A stretch of 64,000 bases of DNA from Lacipirellulaceae bacterium (GTDB taxonomy: Bacteria > Planctomycetota > Planctomycetia > Pirellulales > Lacipirellulaceae), in contig JAVJRG010000012.1 of the NCBI GenBank assembly GCA_040218535.1, forward strand, positions 682,001 to 746,000. Reading direction: 5' to 3'. The notes below the pieces were generated by a model. That model saw only the letters and a list, made by a program, of their open reading frames with translations. It had not been told where the DNA came from and ran no database searches. Positions 38,521-47,374 of this stretch are shown in pieces (positions within the stretch are counted from its first letter, which is position 1; each line of letters starts with the position of its first letter). The position numbers and the translations under genes are program-made.

Positions 38521-40170
38521 CTACTCTAACGATTTGAAGTAATCGCGCCAGAGGATCACATCGTCGCGATCGACATCCCCGTCGCCATCTTTGTCGGCTG
38601 AAGGAAGCTGCGAGCTGGGTGTTGCCGCGGCAGTTGGGCTGCCCGATGACGGAGCCGCTTGGGATGACCCGCTTCCCCCGCCCCCGCTGACCGCTTGCTG
38701 TGTGCCGTTGCAACCACACAACCCTGAAGGGGTTCCGCCGAACTCCTGATTGTAAATCGCGAGATCGTTCGCATCGACATCGCCATCGTCGTCGGCGTCT
38801 CCCTCGGCGCGCGAAGCACACTGTGCAAGGCCATTATTGTCTTGCCAGATCAGGAAGTCGTCGCCATCGACCGTGCCATCGCGATTGAAATCGGCACAGA
38901 ATAGCTTGTTGCCACCGGTCTGATTGAAATTGGCCAGCACAATATCCAGATCGTCGCCGTCGATTGCCCCGTCCCCATTGGCGTCGCCATCGGTGAACTT
39001 TGGATTTGGTGGGGAATTGTTGAAATTAAAGAGCAGAATCGAAAGATCATCACCGTCGACATCGCCATCGAGGTCGAAGTCGGCGGCTAGGAAGTCGTAG
39101 AGTTTGAGGCTGTTTTCTTCAAGGAAGACGGCTGCGTCGACTCGCTGGTCGACAACATCTTGAACCACAATCTTGACGGTATAAGTGCCGGGAGGAAGCA
39201 CGTGGCAAGTCTCGCGTGTTAGCTTCCGAGTAAAGCCCCCTAGCTCGATATTGTAGTTATCGGCCGAAGGAATCGCATGCAAATTAGGAAGCGGTCCTTC
39301 CACTGGATCAACATAGGCTTGAGTGAGGATCGCTGGACTCGGCGCTGTGTCGTTGTTCACGAAAAGTTCCGGGCAGGCACTTATTTCGAACAGGTCGAAA
39401 GGAGAATCCACACCATTGACGATTGTCGTAGCAATGTTTACACCGTCGACGATGATTGCGACTGAATCGTTAAACGCGAATTCGGGGTTCACATAATATG
39501 GATATTCATCCGAACCGAACACAAAACTAATCCGCAAGAATCCAGGTTGGACAATCTCCACGTCGAACTGCAGTACGGTGGGGTCGCCGCCGCCTGGATT
39601 GGCCAATGGGAAGGCCAAGTCTTCAAAGTCCTGGTCAACAAAAGCAGAAGCAAACAGTGACGTTGACACCTCGCCTGTATGGTTTTCCAAATTGGGTTGA
39701 TTTCCGATCACTCCTTCACCGTCGCCATTATTGGGTCCTTCCATTCCGAATCCGAGATTAGGGCCAGCAGTTGCTAAAGAGTCGCTGACCAAGCCCGTGC
39801 AGAGACAAACTCCGGTATCAATGTCAATCCCTCCCGCATAAGTTTCACTTGGGCCCCCATTGGTATTTGGCAAAGGAGTACCGGCAGCAGTAATACCATT
39901 GACGAAGGTTCCCATCGCTCGATCATCGCTGCTCGGATTCCCTTGACCGGGGTTATTGGGATTCCCTTGAGCGGGGTTATTGATCGTCGTGACGGCAGAA
40001 CTGGCGACGACTAAGACTCCACCGGAAGTATCGGCAATATTCTCAGCTAATTGCTGTGGCGTCGGACCAACTCCAGAGCTTGGTGTGATATCGATCGCGT
40101 TAGCCTTCAAGGCAGATGCGAACAAAACAAAGGTTGTTGCCGCAAATAGGCAATTAGTTTTGGTGATCAT
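38521..40170 (-). CDS. Choice-of-anchor-L domain protein with dockerin-like repeats
   Basis: 549 residues from ATG at 40170; AAGGAGGGA lies nine bases upstream, so the longer frame back to 40347 is not used. Signal peptide MITKTNCLFAATTFVLFASA, cleavage near ANA-ID. Choice-of-anchor-L domain ~25-320 (GVGPTPQQLAENIADTSGGV, GGIDIDTGVCLCTGLVSDS, GFLRISFVFGSDEYPYY). Four or five calcium-loop repeats follow (DFDLDGDVDGDDL, DGDANGDGAIDGDDL, DFNRDGTVDGDDF, DGDGDVDRDDV), with a Ser/Gly/Ala linker before the last, ending DYFKSLE. It overlaps the upstream PEP-CTERM gene by 17 bases, so translation is likely coupled. Sister of the nested protein at 31613-33208. Expected to be secreted; no sorting signal of its own. 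Confidence 0.82.
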   Translation of the reverse strand: MITKTNCLFAATTFVLFASALKANAIDITPSSGVGPTPQQLAENIADTSGGVLVVASSAVTTINNPAQGNPNNPGQGNPSSDDRAMGTFVNGITAAGTPLPNTNGGPSETYAGGIDIDTGVCLCTGLVSDSLATAGPNLGFGMEGPNNGDGEGVIGNQPNLENHTGEVSTSLFASAFVDQDFEDLAFPLANPGGGDPTVLQFDVEIVQPGFLRISFVFGSDEYPYYVNPEFAFNDSVAIIVDGVNIATTIVNGVDSPFDLFEISACPELFVNNDTAPSPAILTQAYVDPVEGPLPNLHAIPSADNYNIELGGFTRKLTRETCHVLPPGTYTVKIVVQDVVDQRVDAAVFLEENSLKLYDFLAADFDLDGDVDGDDLSILLFNFNNSPPNPKFTDGDANGDGAIDGDDLDIVLANFNQTGGNKLFCADFNRDGTVDGDDFLIWQDNNGLAQCASRAEGDADDDGDVDANDLAIYNQEFGGTPSGLCGCNGTQQAVSGGGGSGSSQAAPSSGSPTAAATPSSQLPSADKDGDGDVDRDDVILWRDYFKSLE

Positions 40171-40906
40171 CAATGCGATCCCTCCTTCGTAGTATGGATG
40201 CTTGTAAGCCAAAAAACACACTGCTTGCAATGCTCCACAGGACAAGGCTTGACGGCTCGGGGATCCGCCCGACGCGAATACGGTCGATCTCGACGGTCCA
40301 ACCTTGTTCGAGTATGCCGTTGACCGTGCCGTTGCCATTAATGCCAACGAATAAGAATTCTACAGCGTTGAATTCGGTGGTTCCGAGACCGCCACCCCGC
40401 GGTCGAAATGAATCAAAGGGAATGGATAGCGATCGGGAAACTCGCACATCCACATTGATCAAGGCTTCGAAAAAAAGACCGCGATCTTCCACGAGCAGAT
40501 AGATAAATGGTGGCGGAGTTGGTCCTGTGACTGAGGCAACATCAATAATTACTGCCTTGTTCTCTCCGTGCTCCGTGAAATCGACTGGACTTTCGTTGAA
40601 TCTGTAAGTGGCACTCAATCTGGCCAATCCCAACCCGTCAGAGCTTGAGGACTCGCTTCTCTCAGCAGTCAAGTGCGAAGGGCGTGTTGTACTACTATCA
40701 AGCTTGGCAAAAGGATTAGTGAATACATCGAATATGGCTAGAGTCCTCGCCGCGTTCTGGTCCCCAACATTCAATGTTTCAATCAAATCGCCTTCCATCT
40801 CTGGACTAACCACTTCCGCCGGATCATCAAAGTCATCCAGAATAAACGCCCCTTGCGCATCGGAAATGAAACAGAAGACCAGTAGGCTGGCGGGAATGAT
40901 TCGCAT
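40154..40906 (-). CDS. Small PEP-CTERM surface protein of the MRIIP family (copy 2)
   Basis: 250 residues, ATG at 40906. Signal peptide MRIIPASLLVFCFISDAQG, then FILDDFDDPAEVVSPEM, shared almost exactly with the genes at 31613-33955 and 40963-41688. The single beta domain ends with NGILEQGWTVEIDRIRVGR, directly followed by IPEP (~215), a hydrophobic segment and a basic tail. The TAA lies inside the start of the next gene. Family function is unknown. Pairing with a choice-of-anchor-L partner in two loci suggests they act together, perhaps one presenting the other. Confidence 0.85.
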   Translation of the reverse strand: MRIIPASLLVFCFISDAQGAFILDDFDDPAEVVSPEMEGDLIETLNVGDQNAARTLAIFDVFTNPFAKLDSSTTRPSHLTAERSESSSSDGLGLARLSATYRFNESPVDFTEHGENKAVIIDVASVTGPTPPPFIYLLVEDRGLFFEALINVDVRVSRSLSIPFDSFRPRGGGLGTTEFNAVEFLFVGINGNGTVNGILEQGWTVEIDRIRVGRIPEPSSLVLWSIASSVFFGLQASILRRRDRIDDHQN

Positions 40907-40935
40907 GGTGTTTACTCGGGTTTGGTGTTACTTCT

Positions 40936-40966
40936 ACCCTAATCGTTTTTTTTTTGCGTTTGTCAA
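40936..40966 (-). promoter_or_regulatory. Putative promoter of the copy 2 module
   Basis: TTGACA (40961-40966) and TAGGGT (40936-40941) on the minus strand, spacing 19, with ten A in the spacer. The -35 overlaps the TGA of the intact gene at 40963-41688. Same layout as at 33985-34015. The -10 is weak. Confidence 0.4.
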
Positions 40967-41688
40967 ACAATTGCTGGAACGCACAGGCAGCGTCGGGTTG
41001 AGAGCCTTGCTGTCGCGAGGCTGGCAAGCAGGAACGTGCTGGGCTCGGGAATCCGACCGACGCGAATACGGTCGATCTCGACGGTCCAACCTTGTTCGAG
41101 GATGCCGTTGATCGTGCCGTTGCCTGTTACAGAAAAGGAAATGCGTGCCACATTCTCAAAACTTGTTGTGCCTGAACCACCGGCTCGAGTACGAAATTGG
41201 TCGAACGGGAGAACCACAGTGCTGGGTGTTTGGATATTGCTTAGCGAGAAGAATATCTCGTAGAAGTCGCCTTCGTCCTCCGCGAATCCGTAGAGAATTG
41301 GCGGGAGTGTTGGTCCAAAGACTTGCGTAACATCAATGAGGAACGCATCATTTTGGCCGCCTTGGGTAAAATCCTGGGGCTCTTGACCAAACCGATAGAT
41401 CGTACTCAGCCGTGCTAACCCCAATCCCTCCGATGGATCCGCACTCGATCTAATCGCTGTGAAACGTGATTCACGTGTTAGGTTCGAATCAATCCTAGCA
41501 ACGGGTGTTGTGAACACATCGAAAAATGAAAGGGTACGCTCTGCTGACAAATCGCCTACCCCCGCGGTCACCGTCGGCTCACCTTCCTGAATTACCATCG
41601 CAGGATCGTCAAAGTCATCCAGAATAAACGCGGCTTGCACATCGGAAATGAAACAGAATACCAGTAGGCTGGCGGGAATGATTCGCAT
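40963..41688 (-). CDS. Small PEP-CTERM surface protein of the MRIIP family (copy 3, solo)
   Basis: 241 residues, ATG at 41688. Signal peptide MRIIPASLLVFCFISDVQA and FILDDFDDPAMV match the other two family members; the middle has GLGLARLSTIYRFGQEPQDF and the conserved NGILEQGWTVEIDRIRVGR, then IPEP at ~213 and LLASLATARLSTRR. Unlike copies 1 and 2 it has no choice-of-anchor-L gene after it: copy 2 follows at once. The last codons form the -35 region of copy 2's promoter. Tandem duplication is the simplest origin. Confidence 0.83.
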   Translation of the reverse strand: MRIIPASLLVFCFISDVQAAFILDDFDDPAMVIQEGEPTVTAGVGDLSAERTLSFFDVFTTPVARIDSNLTRESRFTAIRSSADPSEGLGLARLSTIYRFGQEPQDFTQGGQNDAFLIDVTQVFGPTLPPILYGFAEDEGDFYEIFFSLSNIQTPSTVVLPFDQFRTRAGGSGTTSFENVARISFSVTGNGTINGILEQGWTVEIDRIRVGRIPEPSTFLLASLATARLSTRRCLCVPAIV

Positions 41689-41717
41689 GGTGTTTGCTCG
41701 GGTTTGGTGATACTTCT

Positions 41718-41747
41718 ACCCCAATCGTTTCTTTTTACGGTTGTCAA
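41718..41747 (-). promoter_or_regulatory. Putative promoter of copy 3
   Basis: TTGACA (41742-41747) and TGGGGT (41718-41723) on the minus strand, spacing 18, A-rich spacer. The -35 overlaps the TGA that ends the upstream PEP-CTERM-tail remnant. Third instance of the same arrangement; the -10 is the weakest of the three. Confidence 0.35.
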
Positions 41748-41829
41748 ACAATTGCTGGAACGCACAGGCAGCGTCGGGTTGAGAGCCTCACTGTTGCGAG
41801 GCTGGCAACGAATGCAGGGTTGGCTCAGC
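41744..41829 (-). pseudogene. Second PEP-CTERM tail remnant (frameshifted)
   Basis: The minus strand has AEPTL, a one-base shift, then FVASLATVRLSTRRCLCVPA and a TGA at 41744-41746. It is nearly the same as the last 25 residues of the gene at 40963-41688. Only the tail survives, directly downstream (minus strand) of the palindromic element, as at 34012-34098. Confidence 0.65.
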
Positions 41830-41846
41830 AATCTTGCCAATCAAAA

Positions 41847-41913
41847 AAAGACCTCAATCGACTACTCCCGGAAAGCCAAGCGGCTTTGCGGTAAGCAGCG
41901 GATTGAGGTCTTT
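41847..41913. repeat. 67-bp palindromic element, copy B
   Basis: AAAGACCTCAATC (41847-41859) pairs perfectly with 41901-41913; inner hairpin AAAGCC/GGCTTT at 41872-41887. Against copy A at 34115-34185, two stem positions change on both sides (C-G to A-T and T-A to C-G), so pairing is kept while sequence changes. Confidence 0.75.
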
Positions 41914-42059
41914 ACGTTAGTTCTAGTCGATTCTGGTTAAGAGGTAACTCGGACGCTGGTATGAAGCTATTCTAGCAGTGGTGATCGTCGAGTGCAAAAA
42001 CGCTAGCGTTTCTCCTTTTCCCTTGGCAGAAGCCGCCAAATCGAGTAATTGTCCCACTC

Positions 42060-43304
42060 ATGTATACCCTCTTGGACCATCAATCTTCTCTCGACCCACA
42101 TCTGCAGGCTTCTCTCTGGAAGGTTGGCAAGTACCTGCTGCCGCGCGATCTTCGCAAACTGTATCAAGAAACTTCGACGGTCCCAAAGAAACTGATCTCT
42201 GTCAATGAACTGGCCAACGATGATTCCAGCCGATGCGAGTTGATAACGGTAGGAACTGCCGAGGCTCTTGCCCCCTATGAGTTTCCTTGCTCTAGCTCAG
42301 GCACGATCGAACAGCAATTCTTAAATGGACGCATCGCACCACCAGCCTGGGTTGCGCGATTGGAGAACGGACACTCCGTTGGTAGGCATTGCTTGGCGAT
42401 GACTGCTGACGGAACAGCGCTCCGCGAGACCGGCTTCAATCTTGACATGCAGCTCGACCCCAGCCGCCTGCGATATGGGCGTCACAACCTGCGGCGGCGA
42501 CGGTTCCGTCGTGAAGGGGACCTGTCCCAACGGCGAGCGCTGCCAGCCGTCGAGCGCATCCGCGGCACCGTGGCAACGCTCAACACCGTGAGCAGCCATA
42601 ACTTCTACCACTGGATGGTCGACATCCTACCGCGTTGGGCTACGCTGCATCGCGCTGGTTTCGAAGCCGACTATTATTTAATCGATTGCCAATCACAATT
42701 CCAACGACGTGTCCTACAGTCGCTGGGAATTCGCGAAGAGCAATTGATTCAGCCGCACTGTGGATTGAACTTGCAAGCGGACGAACTGCTTGTCCCCTCC
42801 AAACCTTCGCCGGAATGCCAGCGCACACTCGCCCAAGAGTTATGTGAGCGACTGGTTGGCCACCAGCAGAACAATGCGAAAAGGCGGATCTTCATCAGCC
42901 GTCGCAATGCGGCCACGCGACGACTGGCAAACGAGCAAGACGTCGAGAAGCTGCTCACGTTGCAAGGCTTTGAAACGCACCTCTTTGAAGAGTATGACTT
43001 GGCAACTCAATGCCGCCTTGTGAACGAAGCGGAAGTGATCGTCGCCACCCACGGAGCGGGGCTTGCTAACTTGCAGTTTGCACGGCCCGGCACGCGAGTG
43101 ATCGAAATCATCCCCGCAGGAAGATACAACGCCACCTGCTATCCGACGATGAGCCGCGTGTTTGGCTTGAGTCATCGGATCCTGTTTGCCGAGCGGGCGC
43201 GCTGGAAGCAGATCCTTACGGTCTCGCTCGAGGATCTTTCTTTGGCAGTCGGAGCGGCTCATAAGACCAGCAGCATCAGGCTCCAAGCCGCTGCCGCTGC
43301 TTAG
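42060..43304 (+). CDS. Glycosyltransferase family 61 protein
   Basis: 414 residues, ATG at 42060. The core has the GT61 (DUF563) signatures: VSSHNFYHWMVDILPRWATL at ~180-200, RRIFISRRNAATRRLANEQD at ~270, and VIVATHGAGLANLQFARPGT near 330. No signal peptide or membrane helix, so it probably works in the cytoplasm or at the inner face of the membrane, transferring a sugar to a polysaccharide, LPS or glycan. The acceptor is unknown. It lies divergent to the MRIIP cluster; no other polysaccharide gene is adjacent. No clear ribosome site is visible, so the start is moderately certain. Confidence 0.82.
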   Translation: MYTLLDHQSSLDPHLQASLWKVGKYLLPRDLRKLYQETSTVPKKLISVNELANDDSSRCELITVGTAEALAPYEFPCSSSGTIEQQFLNGRIAPPAWVARLENGHSVGRHCLAMTADGTALRETGFNLDMQLDPSRLRYGRHNLRRRRFRREGDLSQRRALPAVERIRGTVATLNTVSSHNFYHWMVDILPRWATLHRAGFEADYYLIDCQSQFQRRVLQSLGIREEQLIQPHCGLNLQADELLVPSKPSPECQRTLAQELCERLVGHQQNNAKRRIFISRRNAATRRLANEQDVEKLLTLQGFETHLFEEYDLATQCRLVNEAEVIVATHGAGLANLQFARPGTRVIEIIPAGRYNATCYPTMSRVFGLSHRILFAERARWKQILTVSLEDLSLAVGAAHKTSSIRLQAAAAA

Positions 43305-43353
43305 ACTGCTAACGGCTACCGGAACTTTTCGCGTAGTTCGACTATCCTCGATC

Positions 43354-43379
43354 CCCCGGCGACCTGTTAGGTCGCGGCT
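43354..43379. repeat. Extragenic palindrome of the GGCGACCTGTTAGGTCGC family
   Basis: One arm-pair of a short palindrome. The core GGCGACCTGTTAGGTCGC also occurs at 51508-51533 (inverted) and 51548-51573, and in a varied form at 48279-48302. Confidence 0.7.
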
Positions 43380-43471
43380 ACTCATCTCGTGAACGTTGCG
43401 TGACGCGAACTGTCGAAGCGAATAGAATAGAAGCTCGCTGAACCAGCCATCCCTCGTCGGTAGCGAGAGTT

Positions 43472-45373
43472 ATGCTTCGAGCTTCATCAAAACGCGTTTA
43501 CGATTCCTTTTCATCTGCCAGCTACTTCGCTCTGGCCTTCTTCTTGCTTTTTCCCGCGCGCTCACTAGCGCAGGAGAGTGGCGGCTTAGGTAGCGGGTTT
43601 GACCTGACCATCCGTGAGCAGCCGAAAGAGGAAAGAGCGAATCAGGAGGAACCGCAAAAACGATCCGAAAAGAGTTCCGGTCTCGGAAGCACATTCTCTA
43701 CAGAAGTGAAGCCGCAACATGGCCTGGACCAACTCATCGAGCTCTACAAGAAACGCAAGCTCTTCACCGCCCGCAGTTACGAAGAAATACGCGGCATCTT
43801 TGCTGAACGATTCCGACAATCCCACGAAAAGCTGATCCAAGAACACTTAAGCGAGTCAACGCGTGCTTGGTTGGCTGAGAACAGTGACATCGCTGAAGAA
43901 TTTTTTACCGCGATCGATCAAGAACATGACGATATCGCGAAAGTTCTGCAGCTTTTCGACCAACTCTACACGAAGCATCCCGAACAAGTGGCGGAGCATC
44001 CGAACTTGGCGATTGCTGTCGCCCTAGTTTGGGACAAGCCGCGCGGGGCTGTTTATACCTATGCTCATCACCAACGCCGTGCGAAGGCCGAGATGCCTGC
44101 CGATCTTGTCAGCTCGTTGGAGAACTTCCAGCACTTGGTGGGCTCCAACAGCGGGAAGTTCTTGCCTTGGGAGTTTCTCGTCTATGCGGTGAATCATCCA
44201 ACGCCGTTGAAAGAACGCCAATGGGCAGTCGCCAACTACGCGCATCGCACGGGCAATTTCGGTAAGAGTTACCAAGACGTTCCCTACGACTACACGATGC
44301 TCAAGAGCGGCTCCGAGGTTGCTAAACTCAACGGGCAAGTCTACGACCTCCCGAGTATCCGCCAGTACGGGGGAGTGTGTGCCCATCAAGCGGACTTTGC
44401 GAGCCGTGTAGGAAAGAGCCTGGGGATCCCGGCGGCTTATGTGCGAGGCGAGAATGTCTACAACGACTACCATGCCTGGCTCTGTTGGGTCGAGTTGACC
44501 GCACCGCCGACAGCAGATCGTATCGCCTTCGCCTTAAAGTCCTCGGGACGCTACCGTGGCGATAAGTATTACGTCGGCGAGCTGAACGATCCGCACACCG
44601 GCGAGAAAATCACCGATCGCGAGATGGAACGCCAGCTCCAAACCGCGGGACTCGACGCCGAGGCGAAACGACAAGCCGATATGGTGATAGCGGCTTTCGA
44701 GGAGATCACCCGCGAGTTGGAACTCTCTCCCCGCGATCAGTTGCAATACCTGATGAAGATCACTCGCCTCTGCCCAGGCAATACCGAAGCTTGGCGAGCA
44801 ATGGCGGCCATGAGCGCCGGCGGCACGATCGACGAGAAGAATAAGAAGCTCATGCGTAAGCAGCTCGACGTCCTGTTCCGCACGTTCGCCAATGTTCCAG
44901 ACTTCACGTGGGAAGTGTTCGAAGATTTTATCGCTTATGAACAAGACCCTAAACGACGAATCAAAGCTTACGACCAGTTGACTGCCGTTTATGTTTCTGC
45001 CGACCGACCCGATCTGGCTTCGCTGGCACGGCTCAAGCAGGCGGAACTGTTCGTCGAGATTGACGAACCGATCGAAGCCGCCAAATCACTCGCGGCCACG
45101 ACCGCAGCGGTCGCCAAAGATGGCCGCTACGCGCCCAAGATGCTCAAGCGAATGCGCGAAATCGCTGAGCCGATCGAAAGGGGCCCGGAGTTCATCGATA
45201 GCTTCTGGCCGCGGTATCTAGCGGCGATTCCACCTCGTCGTGGAAGCGAGCTCAGCAAGTACTTCGTGAAGATGCACGAGGACGCGATCACCTGGTACAA
45301 AAAGCGCGACAACGCCGACGCGGTGCGGCAGATTCAGATGCGGTTGGAGGCGGTTAGGAGTGGGCGGGGGTAG
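43472..45373 (+). CDS. Secreted transglutaminase-like protein
   Basis: 633 residues, ATG at 43472. Signal peptide to about SLA-QE (residue ~34), then a polar, charged linker. The central region has QYGGVCAHQADFASRVGKSL and NVYNDYHAWLCWVEL, which fit the catalytic Cys and His regions of the transglutaminase-like cysteine peptidase fold; the acidic third residue is not obvious. The C-terminal 250 residues are helical, with repeat-like segments (MIAAFEEITRELELSPRDQL, RIKAYDQLTAVYVSADRPDL) similar to TPR-type scaffolds. It probably acts outside the cytoplasm on proteins or peptidoglycan. It stands alone; the next genes face the other way. Confidence 0.75.
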   Translation: MLRASSKRVYDSFSSASYFALAFFLLFPARSLAQESGGLGSGFDLTIREQPKEERANQEEPQKRSEKSSGLGSTFSTEVKPQHGLDQLIELYKKRKLFTARSYEEIRGIFAERFRQSHEKLIQEHLSESTRAWLAENSDIAEEFFTAIDQEHDDIAKVLQLFDQLYTKHPEQVAEHPNLAIAVALVWDKPRGAVYTYAHHQRRAKAEMPADLVSSLENFQHLVGSNSGKFLPWEFLVYAVNHPTPLKERQWAVANYAHRTGNFGKSYQDVPYDYTMLKSGSEVAKLNGQVYDLPSIRQYGGVCAHQADFASRVGKSLGIPAAYVRGENVYNDYHAWLCWVELTAPPTADRIAFALKSSGRYRGDKYYVGELNDPHTGEKITDREMERQLQTAGLDAEAKRQADMVIAAFEEITRELELSPRDQLQYLMKITRLCPGNTEAWRAMAAMSAGGTIDEKNKKLMRKQLDVLFRTFANVPDFTWEVFEDFIAYEQDPKRRIKAYDQLTAVYVSADRPDLASLARLKQAELFVEIDEPIEAAKSLAATTAAVAKDGRYAPKMLKRMREIAEPIERGPEFIDSFWPRYLAAIPPRRGSELSKYFVKMHEDAITWYKKRDNADAVRQIQMRLEAVRSGRG

Positions 45374-45870
45374 AGATTTGATGAATCGACGAAACGGGTC
45401 TGTTGCCAACATTGGCCGAAGGCCAAATTCATCGTAGACCAGGGCAACGAATGAGCCCTACCCCGAAGGGGTTTCATCCCATAGCCCAGGGTTGGTCAAC
45501 GGCGAGCCCCAGCGAGCTTTGAACTACCCTGGGGACGTATGCAAATACCAACGGGCGACCGAGCAACAAGGCCTGACAACCGGCGGCACAATGGCGAGGT
45601 CGCAACAGGCCGAGGCTAACCTTACCGGTTTCGACCTCGATGACGTTTTTCGGTACTCATAACTTCTTTCTCGGTCGATCCTTGTTTATTACTCTTACCC
45701 AGGGTAGGCCCACACTCGCTGTTGCTCGCGATGGGCCAACCCTGGGCTATGGGATGAAACCGCTTCGCGGTAGCTGTTTGAATTCGTGCTTCAATGACAG
45801 GGCGTTGCCCTAGGCTACGGTGATCGAGGCCTTCGGCCATGTCAAACGAAATGGCATAGGAGATACCTTC
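45374..45870. repeat. Intergenic region with a long inverted repeat
   Basis: About 500 bases between convergent genes. A perfect 24-bp inverted repeat has arms at 45472-45495 (core CATCCCATAGCCCAGGGTTG) and 45736-45759. The arms carry further local palindromes (CCCCGAAGGGG, CCGCTTCGCGG). It is typical of dispersed extragenic repeats and contains no credible gene. Termination of both neighbours may occur here. Confidence 0.65.
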
Positions 45871-47136
45871 TCACCGTTCCACACGCCCCAGCATCAATGA
45901 TGCCACTGCACCTAATAACGATAACCCGCCTAGAAACCAAAAAATCTGTTCGTAGCCGACAATCACCTCGCCCGCATCGCGAGCGCTCTTCACTAAGTGC
46001 CCGCAGAGTTTGGGCATGAAAATTTCCGGCAAAAAGCCGACGAAGCAAATCACGCCGACGGCAGTGCCAGTGAGTTCTCGCGGCATGCCGGTCGATTCTA
46101 GCGGGGCGAAATAAATACCACGCAGGCCGAACATCGCCAGGCAACTCATCGCCAAGGTGGCGAGCATCAGCCCCACGGGCAAGCCCTCCGGCACCGTGAG
46201 AAACTCCGCGTACACGACCAGCAACAGGGCGAAGCAAATGGCAAGCGTTCGCCCAACACCAAACACCTTGTCAGCAACCCAGCCGGCTAATAGTGCTGCG
46301 CCGAAGCGGATGTAAGTAAGTAGTGACGTCGCATAGGCAGATTCGGTCTGGGAGTAGCCGTAAGCATCTTCAAGGTAGTGTCCGTAGTAGTCGAAACCTC
46401 GGAACACACTATAGGCAGCCAAGATGACAATCGCCTGCAGCCATGTGGTGCCGCGCGACAACACGGCAAGGATCCGTTCGAGTAAGGGTTGCTGCGGGAC
46501 CGCTTTCTGCGGCTCTTCTTTCTCGTCAGGGAGCTCACGAATAAACAACATGACGCACCCGGCAGCCAAGACCGCAACGACAGCATAGAACCATAGTAAG
46601 TACCGCAGTGTTTGCTGGGCGTCGCTCACGGTTTCGCACGTGCAGTAGTTGAAGATTGCTGAGGCAACGCTGGCCACCAGAGCGGCTGCTAGGCCACGCC
46701 CCGCATCGAGAACGCCGAAGGCTCGCCCCTGTGTCTTGCTGCCACCCCATTCACGCGTGGCACGAATCAGCGGCGACCAAAACAGCAACACCGTCGAAGC
46801 GCCCCAGAAGGCGTAAAGCCAGTAAAGACCCGCAAACGACGGGAACGTCCCCATGTACACAGCGCCTGCCGCCGTCGCAATCAGTGAGAACGAAAGTAAC
46901 TTGCTCGGCGAAACCCGATCCGCGACAGGTCCACCGAGGAAATAACAAACCATCGCCACGATACCGTAAACGGCAAACAGGTTGCCCAGTTGCGATTCAT
47001 CAATGCCCCATGCCTCGAGCATGCTGCTCTTGAAGTAGCGATTCAAATGAAACGGCGGAATATAAACCGCCTCACCCGCGAGGATGAGTGAAAGCATCGC
47101 GAGGATGCGGTGGCGGGTTGTGGGTTGGTTAGTCAA
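45871..47136 (-). CDS. Major facilitator superfamily transporter
   Basis: 421 residues if TTG at 47136 is the start; the next ATG is at residue 14 and would cut into helix 1. About twelve hydrophobic helices can be counted, in two halves split by a charged loop (ELPDEKEEPQKAVPQQ at ~200). The motif after helix 2, GGPVADRVSPSKLL, matches the MFS signature. The substrate is unknown; the sequence resembles sugar-phosphate/organic-anion-type or nitrate-like porters only loosely. Located in the inner membrane. It lies between two repeat-rich gaps and is not in an operon. Confidence 0.82.
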   Translation of the reverse strand: MTNQPTTRHRILAMLSLILAGEAVYIPPFHLNRYFKSSMLEAWGIDESQLGNLFAVYGIVAMVCYFLGGPVADRVSPSKLLSFSLIATAAGAVYMGTFPSFAGLYWLYAFWGASTVLLFWSPLIRATREWGGSKTQGRAFGVLDAGRGLAAALVASVASAIFNYCTCETVSDAQQTLRYLLWFYAVVAVLAAGCVMLFIRELPDEKEEPQKAVPQQPLLERILAVLSRGTTWLQAIVILAAYSVFRGFDYYGHYLEDAYGYSQTESAYATSLLTYIRFGAALLAGWVADKVFGVGRTLAICFALLLVVYAEFLTVPEGLPVGLMLATLAMSCLAMFGLRGIYFAPLESTGMPRELTGTAVGVICFVGFLPEIFMPKLCGHLVKSARDAGEVIVGYEQIFWFLGGLSLLGAVASLMLGRVER

Positions 47137-47160
47137 GGTACTTGAATAGTCGCAGATACA

Positions 47161-47286
47161 GTAAAACCACGCTCCGCGTGGTTCGTCCCAGAGGAGAGTT
47201 CCAAGCTAGAAACCGTGAACGAACTCATTGTCGTTGTCAGTACGAGGCAACAAAGCAATGTGTAACCACGCGGAGCGTGGTTTTAC
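47161..47286. repeat. Inverted pair of AACCACGCGGAGCGTGGTT palindromes
   Basis: Arms at 47161-47183 and 47264-47286 are exact reverse complements (23 bp), and each is itself palindromic. A third copy lies at 48413-48435. They flank the PEP-CTERM gene at 47375. Confidence 0.75.
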
Positions 47287-47374
47287 GATGCTAGCAAACG
47301 ACTGCTCTTGCCTAAGTTTCTAACAGAAACGACCATGTGGCGAAACAACGCCCTAGGTTTCTTGAGGAATCGAA

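Noticed and set aside
45472-45759. Insertion sequence ends
   Set aside because: The 24-bp inverted arms enclose only about 240 noncoding bases, with no transposase and no target duplication seen.
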